Assembly (NCBI GenBank): GCA_963698645.1
Contig: CAVORP010000001.1
Coordinates: 124,001-188,000 of the forward strand
DNA from: Ovoidimarina sp963698645
GTDB lineage: Bacteria > Pseudomonadota > Alphaproteobacteria > Rhodobacterales > Rhodobacteraceae
DNA length: 64,000 bases
Reading direction: 5' to 3'
This document shows positions 27,656-37,759 of this stretch, one piece after another (the first letter of the stretch is position 1; each line of letters opens with the position of its first letter). Made by a program: the position numbers and the translations under genes. The notes beneath the pieces are model-generated. The model ran no database searches, was not told the origin of the DNA, and saw only the letters and a program-made list of their open reading frames with translations.

Positions 27656-29938
27656 ATGACCGATACGACCAGCCAGACCGATCAGGTGATCGCCGAGGGC
27701 GTCGATGACGAACCGGTTGAAAGCAATCGCAGGCTGTTCGAAGGTCGCGTCGTTCATGCTGATCAGCACCCTTGCCGCGCTCTATGCGGCCTTCCACATG
27801 GCGGCACTCAATGGTCTGTCGATCTCGGACTGGACGGGGATCGAGATCCCGTTTCTCCCCACATTCCCGATGGAGACATGGAACTTCCGGCTCGTCCACG
27901 TGGCCGGCGCCCTCGCCCTGGGTTTCCTGCTGTTTTCCGGGCGCGGCTTCGCCGAGACGCGCGACGGCGAAACCCCGGTTCTCGGCTATGCCGCATGGGC
28001 GCTGATGGTGCCCGCACTCATGGCCCTCGGCATGGCCTTTCTCCTTCGCGGTCGAAATCCGAACGGCGCGATGTGGAACGGCATCGACGCAGCCATCAAG
28101 TTCAACGAGACATGGCTGTTCGGCGCACCGCTCTGGATCGCCACGGGCGGCGCCATCGTCCTGTCATGGTTTCACAAGCGCGAACGCGGCGCGTTTTCAG
28201 CGCCCGACGTGGTGCTTGCGGTCTGCGGTTTTGCCGTGGCGGCCTACCTGATCACGATCTACGGCACGCTGATGCGCAACTCGACGGGCACGCCCTTCGC
28301 GCCCATCGGCATGTCCATGGCCGCCGTGGCCGGCGCCGCGCTGATCATGGAACTGACCCGCCGCGTCGCGGGCCTCGCACTGGTGATCATCGCCGGTGAT
28401 CTTCCTGGTCTACGTCTTCGCCGGCCACACCTCTGCCCGGCTTCCTGAACTCGCCCCAGATCGGCTGGCAGCGCTTCTTCAGCCAGGTCTACACCGATGC
28501 CGGCATCCTCGGGCCGACCACGGCGGTGTCCTCGACCTACATCATCCTGTTCATCATCTTCGCCGCCTTCCTGCAGGCCTCGAAGGTGGGCGACTACTTC
28601 GTGAACTTCGCCTTCGCCGCCGCCGGCCGCGCGCGCGGCGGCCCGGCCAAGGTGGCGATCTTCGCCTCCGGCCTGATGGGCATGATCAACGGCACCTCGG
28701 CCGGCAACGTGGTGGCCACCGGCTCGCTGACGATCCCGCTGATGAAGAAGGTGGGCTACCACAAGAAGACCGCGGGCGCGGTCGAGGCCGCGGCCTCCAC
28801 CGGCGGCCAGATCATGCCGCCGATCATGGGCGCGGGCGCCTTCATCATGGCCGAGATCACCGGCATCCCCTATACCGAGATCGCCATCGCCGCGATCATC
28901 CCGGCGATGCTCTACTTCGTGTCGATCTACTTCATGGTCGATTTCGAGGCCGCCAAGCTGGGCATGCGCGGCATGCGCGAGGACGAGCTGCCGAAGTTCA
29001 GCAAGATGATCCGAGCAGGTCTACCTGTTCATGCCCGATCGTCATCCTGATCGTGGCGCTGTTCATGGGCTATTCGGTGATCCGGGCGGGCACTCTGGCC
29101 ACGTCGCCGCCGCCGTGGTCAGCTGGCTCACGCCCTTCCGCATGGGCCTCCGCTCCATCATCAAGGCCTTCGAACTGGCGGGGATCATGTCGATCCAGAT
29201 CATCGCCGTCTGCGCCTGCGCGGGCATCATCGTGGGCGTCATCTCGCTGACCGGCGTCGGCGCGCGCTTCTCGAACCTGCTTCTGGGCCTCGCCGAGGCA
29301 TCGCCAGCTTCTGGCGCTGTTCTTCGCCATGTGCATCGCGATCCTGCTGGGCATGGGCATGCCCACCACCGCGGCCTATGCCGTGGCCGCCTCGGTCGTG
29401 GCGCCGGGCCTCGTCAACCTCGGCATTCCGCGCGCTGACCGCGCATTTCTTCGTGTTCTACTTCGCCGTCGTCTCGGCCATCACGCCGCCCGTGGCGCTG
29501 GCCAGTTACGCGGCCGCAGGCATCTCCGGCGCGAACCCGATGGAGACCTCGGTGGCCTCGTTCAAGATCGGGATCGCGGCCTTCATCGTGCCGTTCATGT
29601 TCTTCTACAACGGCAACCTCCTGATGCAGGGGGCGGCGCTGGTGGAAGTCGGCGGCGAACTCGTCCACCAGACGCCGCTTTGGTACAACATCCTTCGATC
29701 CGCGATCACGGCGATCATCGGGGTGTTCCTTCTGTCTTCAGGCATTCAGGGCTGGTTCATGGGCGGGCGCGCGGCTTGGTTCATCCGGCTGGGTCTTGTG
29801 ATCGCGGCGCTTTTCATGATCGAAGGCGGCGGCATCACCGACCTGATCGGCATCGGCCTCGCGGTCGGCCTCTACTTCATCCAGAAGATCTTCCACCCCG
29901 ACCCGGACGCGACGATCGAAGTGAAGGGAGCAGACTGA
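27656..29938 (+). pseudogene. TRAP transporter fused permease (4TM + 12TM), TAXI type, frameshifted
   Basis: Membrane subunit pairing with the TAXI binding protein upstream. The N-terminal part (FMLISTLAALYAAFHMAALN, LVHVAGALALGFLLFSG) is the small-subunit region; the large DctM-like part includes GLMGMINGTSAGNVVATGSLTIPLMKK and GGQIMPPIMGAGAFIMAEITGIPY, then GMGMPTTAAYAVAASVVAPG and AVVSAITPPVALASYAAAGI. The start at 27656 follows GGAGGGA. Eight single-base breaks (seven insertions, one deletion) at about 27755, 28397, 28433, 29012, 29030, 29105, 29305 and 29432 net to zero, giving about 760 residues, normal for this fused class. Every block is highly conserved in its own frame. Confidence 0.88.
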
Positions 29939-29945
29939 GAAACCG

Positions 29946-31133
29946 GTGGAAGGCGTTCGTCAGTCCCCCACCGATCCGGACTTCGTCCAGAACCCCTATC
30001 CGTTCTATGCCCGCGCCCGCGGCACTGGGGGATATCGTGTTCTGGGAGGAGTACGGGATTCCCGTCGCCACCAGCCACCGCGCGGTCACTTCGATCCTGA
30101 AGGATCGCAAGATGGGCCGCGCGCCGCTCGCACCGCCCGCCATCCCGCCGCATCTGGCGGCCGTTCTACGCGGTCGAGGCGCATTCGATGCTGGAACTCG
30201 AGCCGCCACGCCATACCCGGCTCCGCGGCCTCGTCCTGCGCGCTTTCACCTCGCGCCGGATCGCCGCGCTCGAGACCGAGACGATGGCCCTCTGCCACAG
30301 CGCTGATCGACGGCTTCCCCGATGGCCCCTTCGACCTGCTTCAGACCTATGCGCAGCGCCTTGCCGGTGATCGTCATCGCGCGTCTTCTGGGCGTCCCCG
30401 AAACCATGTCCGACCAGCTTCTTGCATGGTCGAACGCCATGGTCGCGATGTATCAGGCCCGCCGGACCCGGGCGATCGAAGACGCGGCCGCCCACGCGAC
30501 AGCAGGAGTTCGGCGACTTCCTCCGCACCTACGTTCAGGAGCGGCGCGCCAAGCCCGCCGATGACCTCATCACCCACCTGATCGCGGCCGAAGAGGATGG
30601 CGAAAAGCTCTCGACCGACGAATTGATCACCACCTGCATCCTGCTTCTGAACGCAGGCCACGAGGCTACGGTGCACACCCTCGGCATCGCCGTGAAATCC
30701 CTGCTGGAAAGCGGCGACACAGCACACGGCACTCGCCCCCGACCGGATCGACGCGACGGTGGAAGAGGTCATGCGCCACGATCCACCCCTGCACATGTTC
30801 ACCCGCTATGTCTACGAAGACACGAGTCTGTTCGGCACCGATCTCAAACGCGGCGATCAGGTGGGCTGCCTGCTGGGCGCGGCCAACCGCGACCCGGCGG
30901 TCTGGCCGGATCCCGACCGTTTTGATCCCTGGCGGAAACAGTCCACCCATGCGGCCTTTGGTGCGGGGCTACATTTCTGCGTCGGCGCGCCGCTGGCCCG
31001 GCTCGAACTGAAACTGGGGCTCGCCGCGCTCTTCGCCCGCTGCCCCACCCTCGCGTTTGCGGCACCGCCCCGCTATGCCAATCTCTACCACTTCCACGGG
31101 TTGGAAGCCCTGCAAGTCACTCAGGACGCATGA
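29946..31133 (+). pseudogene. Cytochrome P450 (frameshifted)
   Basis: Soluble class I bacterial P450. It begins (GTG) DPDFVQNPYPFYARAR. The I-helix oxygen-activation region LLLNAGHEATVHTLG lies near 30650, the ExxR-type region EEVMRHDPPLHMFTRYVYED near 30765, and the haem loop AAFGAGLHFCVGAPLARLE near 30955 contains the axial cysteine in FGxGxHxCxG. Six +1 insertions (about 30025, 30165, 30302, 30363, 30505, 30737) net to zero, so the repaired protein is about 395 residues. It starts seven bases after the TRAP permease stop, suggesting co-transcription. Substrate and redox partner not visible nearby. Confidence 0.88.
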
Positions 31134-31151
31134 GACCGGAAAGGACAGCCC

Positions 31152-31613
31152 ATGTGGCAAGGTGCGCTTCTCGACATCCACACCACCCCCAAAGCCCGCG
31201 CGCCGATGGTCGCGCAGCAGACCGCAGAACTCGTCGCGGGTCTCGGCATCACGGGCGACCGCTATGCCCTTCGCACCGGAACCTACTCGCAAATCCCCGA
31301 TATTCGCGAAGTTACCCTGATCGAAACCGAAACACTCGAGGCGCTCCTCCGCGACCACCAGATCGACCTGCCCCCCGATCAGACCCGCCGCAACCTGCGC
31401 ACCGAAGGCGTGCCGCTGAATCACCTTGTGGGCAAACGCTTCCGTGTCGGCGCGGTCCTTCTCGAAGGCGGGCGGCTCAATTTCCCCTGCAAATACCTAG
31501 ATCTCGTGACGGGGCTTTCCGTCTGCGATCTGCTCACCCACCGATCCGGCCTCAATTGCCGGATCATCGAAAGCGGGGAAATTCGCGCGGGCGATCCGAT
31601 CACCCCGATCTGA
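31152..31613 (+). CDS. MOSC-domain protein
   Basis: A 153-residue stand-alone MOSC domain: LGITGDRYALRTGTYSQ, EVTLIETETLEAL, RRNLRTEGVPLNHLVGKRFRVG and a single conserved cysteine in LNFPCKYLDLVTG. MOSC domains handle sulfur carried on a conserved cysteine and serve molybdenum-cofactor enzymes. The substrate of this small version is unknown. It starts 18 bases after the P450 stop and ends facing the Lrp gene. Intact. Confidence 0.85.
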   Translation: MWQGALLDIHTTPKARAPMVAQQTAELVAGLGITGDRYALRTGTYSQIPDIREVTLIETETLEALLRDHQIDLPPDQTRRNLRTEGVPLNHLVGKRFRVGAVLLEGGRLNFPCKYLDLVTGLSVCDLLTHRSGLNCRIIESGEIRAGDPITPI

Positions 31614-31616
31614 CCG

Positions 31617-32079
31617 CTAAAGCGGCAACGCTGTCGTCGACTTGATCTGTTCCATCGAAAGAAGCGCCGTCACGTTGTAGATCTTCACCTCGGAAATCAG
31701 CGCCTGATAGAACTGCGTCATAGGCGCGCGCGTTCTTCACCCGGACCTTCAGGATATAGTCGATATCGCCTGCCAGCCGGTGCGCCTCCTGCACCTCCGG
31801 CCGTGCCCGCAGCGCGCCCAGGAACTTCTTCTGCCAATCCGCCTCATGCTCCGACGTCCGGATCAGGACAAAGAAACACGCCTCGAACCCCAACGCCTCG
31901 GCATCCAGAACGACGGTCGGCGCGCCCAGCACCCCCGCCTCGCGCAGCTTGCGGATGCGGTTCCAGACCGGCGTCTTCGACGACCCCACCGAGCGGGCGA
32001 TTTCATCCAGCGACTGGCCCGCATCCCGCTGCAACTCGGCCATGATCTTCCTGTCCGTCTCGTCGATCCGGATATTCAT
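31617..32079 (-). CDS. Lrp/AsnC-family regulator (one frameshift at the C-terminus)
   Basis: N-terminal HTH (RKIMAELQRDAGQSLDEIARSVGSSKTPVWNRIRKL) and C-terminal RAM domain (ACFFVLIRTSEHEADWQKKFLG, RLAGDIDYILKVRV). Start at 32079 (MNIRIDETDRKI). A G inserted before CAG TTC (near 31720) breaks the frame; repaired, the protein ends EQIKSTTALPL with TAG at 31617-31619, 153 residues. Divergent from cysG; in related genomes an Lrp-type gene sits at this spot, so control of sulfate assimilation is inferred. Confidence 0.88.
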
Positions 32080-32212
32080 CCCAAACTCTCCTGTCTTCCC
32101 GCGACACGCGTTCCAGCTTCTCTCGGAATTAGAACAAACGTCCTTATTTGACCAGCGGACTCGCAACATTCCAGAACATTATTCTATATTGAGTGCAGAA
32201 AACGAGGCGTTG

Positions 32213-33616
32213 ATGAAACACTTTCCGATCTTCCTGGCCGTCGAGGGCCGCCGTATCGTCGTCGCGGGCGGCGGGGATGCCGCCATCGCCAAGCTGCGGC
32301 TGCTGTTCAAGACAAAGGCGCCGTCTGACGGTCTTCGCAGACGATCCCGCGCCCGAGATCGTGGCCTGGGCGCGGGACGGCCGCCTGACCCTCGTCCCCC
32401 GCGCGTTCGGCCCCGGCGACGCGATCTGCGCCGCGCTCTTCTATGCCGCCACCGACGACGGTCGAGGATGCCCGCATCGCGCGCCTTGCCCGGGCCGACG
32501 GCGCGCTGGTCAACATGGTCGACAATCTCGAAGGCTCCCAGTTCATCACCCCCGCCATCGTCGACCGCGACCCGGTCACCGTCGCCATCGGCACCGAGGG
32601 CGCCGCCCCCGTCCTCGCCCGCGCGATCAAGGCCGATCTCGAGGCACAGCTGCTCGCCGGGCCTTGGCATCGCTCGCCCGCATCGGCAAGGGCTTCCGCG
32701 GCCGGGCCGAGGCCCTGCCCATGGGCCGCGCCCGTCGCGATTTCTGGGCCGACTACTACTGACACCGCCGGCCCCCGGACGCTGGCCCAAGACGGCGAGA
32801 CCGCGCTACCCGCCACGCTCGACACCCTGCTTCAGACGCATCTGACCGGCGCAACCACGCCGGGCCGGGTCGATTTCGTGGGCGCGGGCCCCGGCGACCC
32901 CGAACTCCTGACGCTCAAGGCCCGCAAGGCGCTCGATGCCGCCGATGTCGTGATCCACGACCGCCTGGTCTCCCCGGAAATCCTCGAACTCGCCCGGCGC
33001 GAGGCCCTGATCATCGATGCGGGCAAAGAGGGCTTCGGCCCCTCGATGACGCAAAGCGATATCAATGCGCCTGATCGTCGAACACGCACGCGCGGGCGCC
33101 CATGTGGTCCGGCTGAAATCCGGCGACCCCACGGTCTTCGGCCGCCTCGACGAAGAAATCGACGCTGTCATCGGTGCAGGCCTCGCCTATGCCATCGTCC
33201 CCGGCATCACCGCAGCCTCGGCTGCCGTCGCGACCATCGGCCAAAGCCTGACGAAACGCGACCGCAACGCCTCGGTCCGCTTCCTCACCGGCCACGACAT
33301 GAAGGGCTTCGCCGAACATGACTGGGCGGCGCTCGCCCGTCCGGGCGAGGTCGCGGCGATCTACATGGGCAAGAAATCGGCCCGCTTCATCCAGGGCCGC
33401 CTGATGATGCATGGCGCCGATCCCGCCACGCCCGTCACCGTGATCGAAAACGCCTCGCGCCCCGATCAGCGCGTGCTCGAAACAACGCTGGCCCGTCTCG
33501 AACCCGACCTCGGCGCCGCCTGCATGACCGGCCCCGCCCTTACCCTCTATGGGCTTGCGCCGCGCGCGGCACAGGCCGCCCTGCAAACTATCCCGCAACA
33601 GGAGCTTGCCCGATGA
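32213..33616 (+). pseudogene. cysG: Sirohaem synthase CysG (frameshifted)
   Basis: Multifunctional enzyme making sirohaem for sulfite reductase. N-terminal precorrin-2 dehydrogenase/ferrochelatase part (MKHFPIFLAVEGRRIVVAGGGDAAIAKLRL with the NAD glycine motif); C-terminal uroporphyrinogen III methyltransferase part (VDFVGAGPGDPELLTLKARKAL, RLKSGDPTVFGR, PGITAASAAVATIGQSLTKR). Five single-base breaks, about 32325, 32460, 32662 (net -1), 32760 and 33067, net to zero for about 467 residues. The stop overlaps the DUF2849 ATG. Because sirohaem is needed for the intact cysI downstream, sequence error is more likely than loss. Confidence 0.88.
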
Positions 33617-33921
33617 GCCGCCCGTTCACCCCGAAAGTCGTCACCGCCAACCATCTGCTCGAGGGCGATGTCGTCTGGCTCACCGCCGACGATCGCTGGA
33701 CCCGCGACATCTCGCAGGCCGAGCTGATCGAGGACGAGGCGCATGCGCAGCTCCGCCTTCTCCACGCGGAATGCCAGCCCGACATCGTCGTCGGCGCCTA
33801 TCTGGCCGATGCAAAGGCCGGCCCCAACGGCCCCGAGCCCACCCATTTCCGCGAGGCATTCCGCACCCGCGGCCCCTCCAACTACGCCCACGGCAAACAG
33901 GCGGATCCGTCCCATGTATAA
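33613..33921 (+). CDS. DUF2849 protein
   Basis: A 102-residue protein (MSRPFTPKVVTANHLLEGDVVWLT, ending GPSNYAHGKQADPSHV). DUF2849 is found in alphaproteobacteria almost always between cysG and cysI, so a role in sulfite reductase assembly or sirohaem delivery is suggested but not shown. It overlaps cysG by four bases and cysI by eight, so all three are translationally linked. Intact. Confidence 0.85.
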   Translation: MSRPFTPKVVTANHLLEGDVVWLTADDRWTRDISQAELIEDEAHAQLRLLHAECQPDIVVGAYLADAKAGPNGPEPTHFREAFRTRGPSNYAHGKQADPSHV

Positions 33922-35587
33922 GTACAATTCCTTCGACGAGGCATTCGTCCGCACCCGCGTCGACCAGTTCCGCGCACAGGTCGCCCGCCGCATCGACGGC
34001 GCGCTGACCGAGGATGAATTCAAGCCCCTGCGCCTGATGAACGGCCTCTACCTGCAACTGCATGCCTACATGCTGCGCGTGGCGATCCCCTATGGCACGC
34101 TGAACGCGTCCCAGATGCGGCAACTGGCCGATATCGCCGAACGCTGGGACAAGGGCTATGGCCATTTCACCACGCGCCAGAACATCCAGTTCAACTGGCC
34201 GAAGCTGCGCGATGTGCCCGACATGCTCGATGCGCTGGCCGATGTGGGCATGCACGCGATCCAGACTTCCGGAAACACGATCCGCAACGTCACCGCCGAC
34301 CATTTCGCCGGCGCCGCGGCGGACGAGATCGAAGACCCCCGTCCCGTGGCCGAACTGCTGCGCCAATGGTCCACCGATCACCCGGAATTCCAGTTCCTGC
34401 CGCGGAAGTTCAAGATCGCGATCACCGGCAGCCCGAATGACCGCGCCGTGACCCGCGCCCATGACATCGGTCTGCGCATGGTCCGCAACGACGCGGGCGA
34501 GCCGGGTTTCGAGGTCATCGTGGGCGGCGGCCTTGGCCGCACCCCGATGATCGGCAAGGTGATCCGCGACTTCCTCCCAAAGGCCGATCTGCTGCCCTAT
34601 TGCGAAGCGATCGTGAGCGTCTACAACCTCCTCGGCCGCCGCGACAACAAGTACAAGGCCCGGATCAAGATCACCGTCCACGAGAACGGGATCGACCGGA
34701 TCCGCGCCCTCGTGGAAGACCGCTTTGCCCAACTCCGCACCGAATTCGGCGGCGCCGATCAGGCGCTTCTGGCCGAAATCGAGGCCCAGTTCGCCCCACC
34801 GATCTGGAAAACCGCACCGATCGATCGCTATCAGGCCGCCTATGACGCCGACCCGCTGTTCCGGTCATGGACCGATACCAACATCGCCGCCCACAAGACC
34901 CCGGGCTATGGCATCGTGACCGTCAGCCTCAAGGCGCCGGGCGCGACCCCGGGCGACGCCACGGCGGAACAAATGCGTCTCCTGGCCGATCTGGCCGAGC
35001 GTTACGGCCATGACGAATTGCGGATCAGCCACGAGCAGAACGTGATCCTGCCCCATGTCCACCTCTCCGACCTGCCCGAGATCCACCGCGAATTGCGCGC
35101 CTCGGGCCTCGCCACCGCCAATGTCGGCCTCGTCTCCGATATCATCGCCTGCCCCGGCATGGATTACTGCGCGCTGGCCACGGCCCGTTCGATCCCCGTC
35201 GCGCAAGAGATCGCGCAGCGGTTCGACGCGCTGAAGCTGGAACACGATATCGGCCCGCTGAAGATCAAGATCTCGGGCTGCATCAATGCCTGCGGCCATC
35301 ACCATGTGGGCCATATCGGCATCCTCGGCCTCGACCGGGCGGGGGTCGAGAACTACCAGATCACGCTGGGCGGCGACGGCACCGAAACCGCGACGATCGG
35401 CGAACGCACCGGACCGGGATTTGCCCATGACGAAATCGTGCCCGCCATAGAACGCCTGATCGCGGCCTATCTGGACCACCGCGACAACCCGGAAGAGACA
35501 TTTCTCCAGACCTATCGCCGCCTCGGAATGGAGCCCTTCAAGACCGCGCTTTACCCCCAAGCAAAGGATCGCCGCGATGCCGCTTGA
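33914..35587 (+). CDS. cysI: Sulfite/nitrite reductase haemoprotein subunit (assimilatory sulfite reductase)
   Basis: Six-electron reduction of sulfite to sulfide on a coupled sirohaem-4Fe4S centre. 557 residues from MYKYNSFDEAFVRTRV. The cluster ligands are CPGMDYC (Cx5C) near 35150 and CINACGHHHVGH (Cx3C) near 35280; GHFTTRQNIQFNWPKL and the two ferredoxin-like half-domains fit the NiR/SiR family. With ferredoxin-NADP reductase in the same cluster, a ferredoxin- or flavoprotein-fed enzyme is inferred. Intact. Confidence 0.92.
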   Translation: MYKYNSFDEAFVRTRVDQFRAQVARRIDGALTEDEFKPLRLMNGLYLQLHAYMLRVAIPYGTLNASQMRQLADIAERWDKGYGHFTTRQNIQFNWPKLRDVPDMLDALADVGMHAIQTSGNTIRNVTADHFAGAAADEIEDPRPVAELLRQWSTDHPEFQFLPRKFKIAITGSPNDRAVTRAHDIGLRMVRNDAGEPGFEVIVGGGLGRTPMIGKVIRDFLPKADLLPYCEAIVSVYNLLGRRDNKYKARIKITVHENGIDRIRALVEDRFAQLRTEFGGADQALLAEIEAQFAPPIWKTAPIDRYQAAYDADPLFRSWTDTNIAAHKTPGYGIVTVSLKAPGATPGDATAEQMRLLADLAERYGHDELRISHEQNVILPHVHLSDLPEIHRELRASGLATANVGLVSDIIACPGMDYCALATARSIPVAQEIAQRFDALKLEHDIGPLKIKISGCINACGHHHVGHIGILGLDRAGVENYQITLGGDGTETATIGERTGPGFAHDEIVPAIERLIAAYLDHRDNPEETFLQTYRRLGMEPFKTALYPQAKDRRDAA

Positions 35588-36320
35588 ATCCCCCCTCGCC
35601 CCCGTGGCCGAACGCGTGCGCGATCTCAACGCCCGCTACCGGCACCATTCGGCGATTTCCGTGCTCGAACACGCCCTCGGCGACGCCCAGGTCGGACGGA
35701 TCGCCATGGTCTCTTCCTTCGGCGCGGAATCGGTGGCGCTTCTGCACATGGTCTCGGTCTTCGACCGGTCGGTGCCGATCCTGTTCCTCGACACGCAGAT
35801 GCTGTTCCCCGAAACGCTGGACTATCAGCGCGAGGTGGCCGCGCGCCTGGGGCTCACCGATATCCGCACCCTCACCCCCGACCGGACCGAAACCTTTCTG
35901 CGCGACCCCGAGGGTGACCTCCATCTCTCCGATCCGGACGCCTGCTGCACATTGCGCAAGATCGAGCCGCTCGAAGACGCGCTAGACCCGTTTGACGCGT
36001 GGATCACTGGTCGCAAACGCTTCCAGGGCGGCCGCCGCGCCGAAATGGACTTCTTCGAAGACGAGATCGGCCGCCGGATCAAGGTCAATCCCCTTGCCCA
36101 TTGGACGCAAGGCGACGTTCAGGACTACATCCTCAACAACCGCCTGCCGCGTCATCCCCTTGTCGCCAACGGCTTTCCGTCCATCGGCTGCGCCCCCTGC
36201 ACCAGCCGCGTCGCCCCGGGCGAAGACCCCCGCGCGGGCCGCTGGCGCGGTCGGGCCAAGCTCGAATGCGGCATCCACTACGTGAATGGCCGCGCCGTAC
36301 CGAACCGCCCGCAAATCTAG
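35577..36320 (+). CDS. cysH: Assimilatory adenylyl-sulfate (APS/PAPS) reductase
   Basis: Reduces adenylyl sulfate to sulfite. 247 residues. PP-loop-like FGAESVALLHMVSVFD, FLDTQMLFPETLDYQ, the cysteine pair DPDACCTLRKIEPL and the later SIGCAPCTSRVAPGEDPRAGRW give the CC...CxxC pattern of 4Fe4S APS reductases; KLECGIH near the C-terminus carries the catalytic cysteine. It overlaps the cysI stop. Intact. Confidence 0.93.
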   Translation: MPLESPLAPVAERVRDLNARYRHHSAISVLEHALGDAQVGRIAMVSSFGAESVALLHMVSVFDRSVPILFLDTQMLFPETLDYQREVAARLGLTDIRTLTPDRTETFLRDPEGDLHLSDPDACCTLRKIEPLEDALDPFDAWITGRKRFQGGRRAEMDFFEDEIGRRIKVNPLAHWTQGDVQDYILNNRLPRHPLVANGFPSIGCAPCTSRVAPGEDPRAGRWRGRAKLECGIHYVNGRAVPNRPQI

Positions 36321-36362
36321 GACAGGGGCAACGATACCCCTTCCGAACAGGACACCCCTACC

Positions 36363-36803
36363 ATGACGCAAGATCAATCCATTCTGGTAACCGATACCGG
36401 CTTTGCCACCGACGACTGGACCCATGGGTTCCTGTCGCCGGACCGGCTTGCCGCCAATGACTGCCCGGCCACGGGCGTCGCCCTCGGCCCCGACGCCGAC
36501 ATCGCCAGCCTCGTCGGCCATATCGACGCCATCGACCTGATCCGCATCGATTTCCCCTCTTTCGCCGACGGGCGCGGCTTCACCCTTGCCCGCCAGTTGC
36601 GCCAGATGGGCTATCAGGGCCGGCTTCGCGCCGCAGGCCACGTGCTGGCCGATCAATACGCCATGGCCCGCCGCTCGGGCTTCGACGAGGTACAGATCGA
36701 CGCCACCCTCGCCGCCCGCCAGCCCGAGGATCACTGGCGCGCCCGCTCCGACTGGCAGGCCCATGACTACCAGTCGCGCCTGCGCGGATCGCGCTTTTCC
36801 TGA
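36363..36803 (+). CDS. DUF934 protein
   Basis: A 146-residue protein with the DUF934 signature IRIDFPSFADGRGFTLARQLRQMGYQGRLRA and a C-terminal WRARSDWQAHDYQSRLRG. DUF934 regularly ends cysH-cysI operons in alpha- and betaproteobacteria, with an accessory role in sulfite reduction proposed from context only. 42 bases after cysH. Intact. Confidence 0.87.
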   Translation: MTQDQSILVTDTGFATDDWTHGFLSPDRLAANDCPATGVALGPDADIASLVGHIDAIDLIRIDFPSFADGRGFTLARQLRQMGYQGRLRAAGHVLADQYAMARRSGFDEVQIDATLAARQPEDHWRARSDWQAHDYQSRLRGSRFS

Positions 36804-36864
36804 TCCGCACCTTTTCCTGATCCAGATCAACGCATAGAAGGGAGGGCGGGCATATCCCCGCCCG

Positions 36865-37701
36865 ATGAAAATGACAGAGCAACGCCCCGTGACCGAAGCC
36901 ACAGCCACCAAGGTGCCCACCCTGCCCGACGCGCAAACCGTCACCGAGGTGAAGCACTATACCGATCGCCTCTTCTCATTCCGGGTCTCGCGCCCGCAAA
37001 GCCTGCGCTTCCGCTCGGGCGAATTCGTGATGATCGGCCTTCTGGGGGATAACGGCAAACCACTCCTGCGCGCCTATTCCATCGCCTCGCCGTCATGGGA
37101 TGAAGAGCTTGAATTCTATTCGATCAAGGTTCAGGACGGCCCGCTCACCTCGCGCCTGCAGCACATCCAGCCGGGTGACCAGATCATCCTGCGCCCCAAA
37201 CCCGTGGGCACGCTCGTCCATGACGCGCTACTGCCCGGCAAACGGCTCTGGCTGTTCGCCACCGGCACGGGCTTTGCACCGTTCGCCTCGCTGCTGCGTG
37301 ATCCCGAAACCTATGAACGCTTCGAACGGGTGATCGTCACCCATACCTGCCGCGACGTGGCCGAACTCACCTATAGCCGCGATCTGATCGACAGCCTGAA
37401 AACGGACGAGTTGATGCAGGAACTTCTGGGCGAAGAGCATCTGGCCAAACTCACCTACTACCCCACCACGACCCGCGAGCAGAGCCCGAAAATGGGCCGG
37501 ATCACCACGCTCCTGAACGACGGAACGCTGTTCAAAGACCTTGGAATCGAAGGTATCGGCCCGGAAACCGACCGGGCCATGGTCTGCGGCTCGATGGGCC
37601 TGAACCTCGATCTCAAGGAAATCCTCGAAGGCTTCGGTCTCGAGGAAGGGGCGAATTCCGATCCGAAACACTACGTGGTCGAAAAGGCCTTCGTCGGATA
37701 G
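36865..37701 (+). CDS. fpr: Ferredoxin-NADP reductase
   Basis: FAD enzyme exchanging electrons between NADPH and ferredoxin/flavodoxin. 278 residues, bacterial subclass. FAD site RAYSIASPSWDEELEFYSIKV, pyrophosphate loop GTGFAPFASLLRDPETYERF, and NADP region GRITTLLNDG with GSMGLNLDLKEILEG; the C-terminal HYVVEKAFVG is the usual extended tail of Rhodobacter-type FPRs. It closes the sulfur cluster and may supply reductant to sulfite reductase (inference). A hairpin terminator follows. Confidence 0.94.
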   Translation: MKMTEQRPVTEATATKVPTLPDAQTVTEVKHYTDRLFSFRVSRPQSLRFRSGEFVMIGLLGDNGKPLLRAYSIASPSWDEELEFYSIKVQDGPLTSRLQHIQPGDQIILRPKPVGTLVHDALLPGKRLWLFATGTGFAPFASLLRDPETYERFERVIVTHTCRDVAELTYSRDLIDSLKTDELMQELLGEEHLAKLTYYPTTTREQSPKMGRITTLLNDGTLFKDLGIEGIGPETDRAMVCGSMGLNLDLKEILEGFGLEEGANSDPKHYVVEKAFVG

Positions 37702-37706
37702 AAAAA

Positions 37707-37731
37707 GGCTGCGCCCGCGAAAGGCGCAGCC
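37707..37731. terminator. Terminator between fpr and the convergent Ala-rich gene
   Basis: GGCTGCGCC (37707-37715) pairs perfectly with GGCGCAGCC (37723-37731), five bases after the fpr stop, with an A tract before and CGGTCTTT after. Convergent geometry suggests bidirectional use. Confidence 0.7.
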
Positions 37732-37759
37732 CGGTCTTTCGAACTCGAGTGACCCGGTC

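Noticed and set aside
24760..29938. Programmed +1 frameshifting as a regulatory system
   Set aside because: The shift sites share no slippery heptamer, stop-codon context or structure, are too frequent within single genes, and include deletions; sequence error explains them better.
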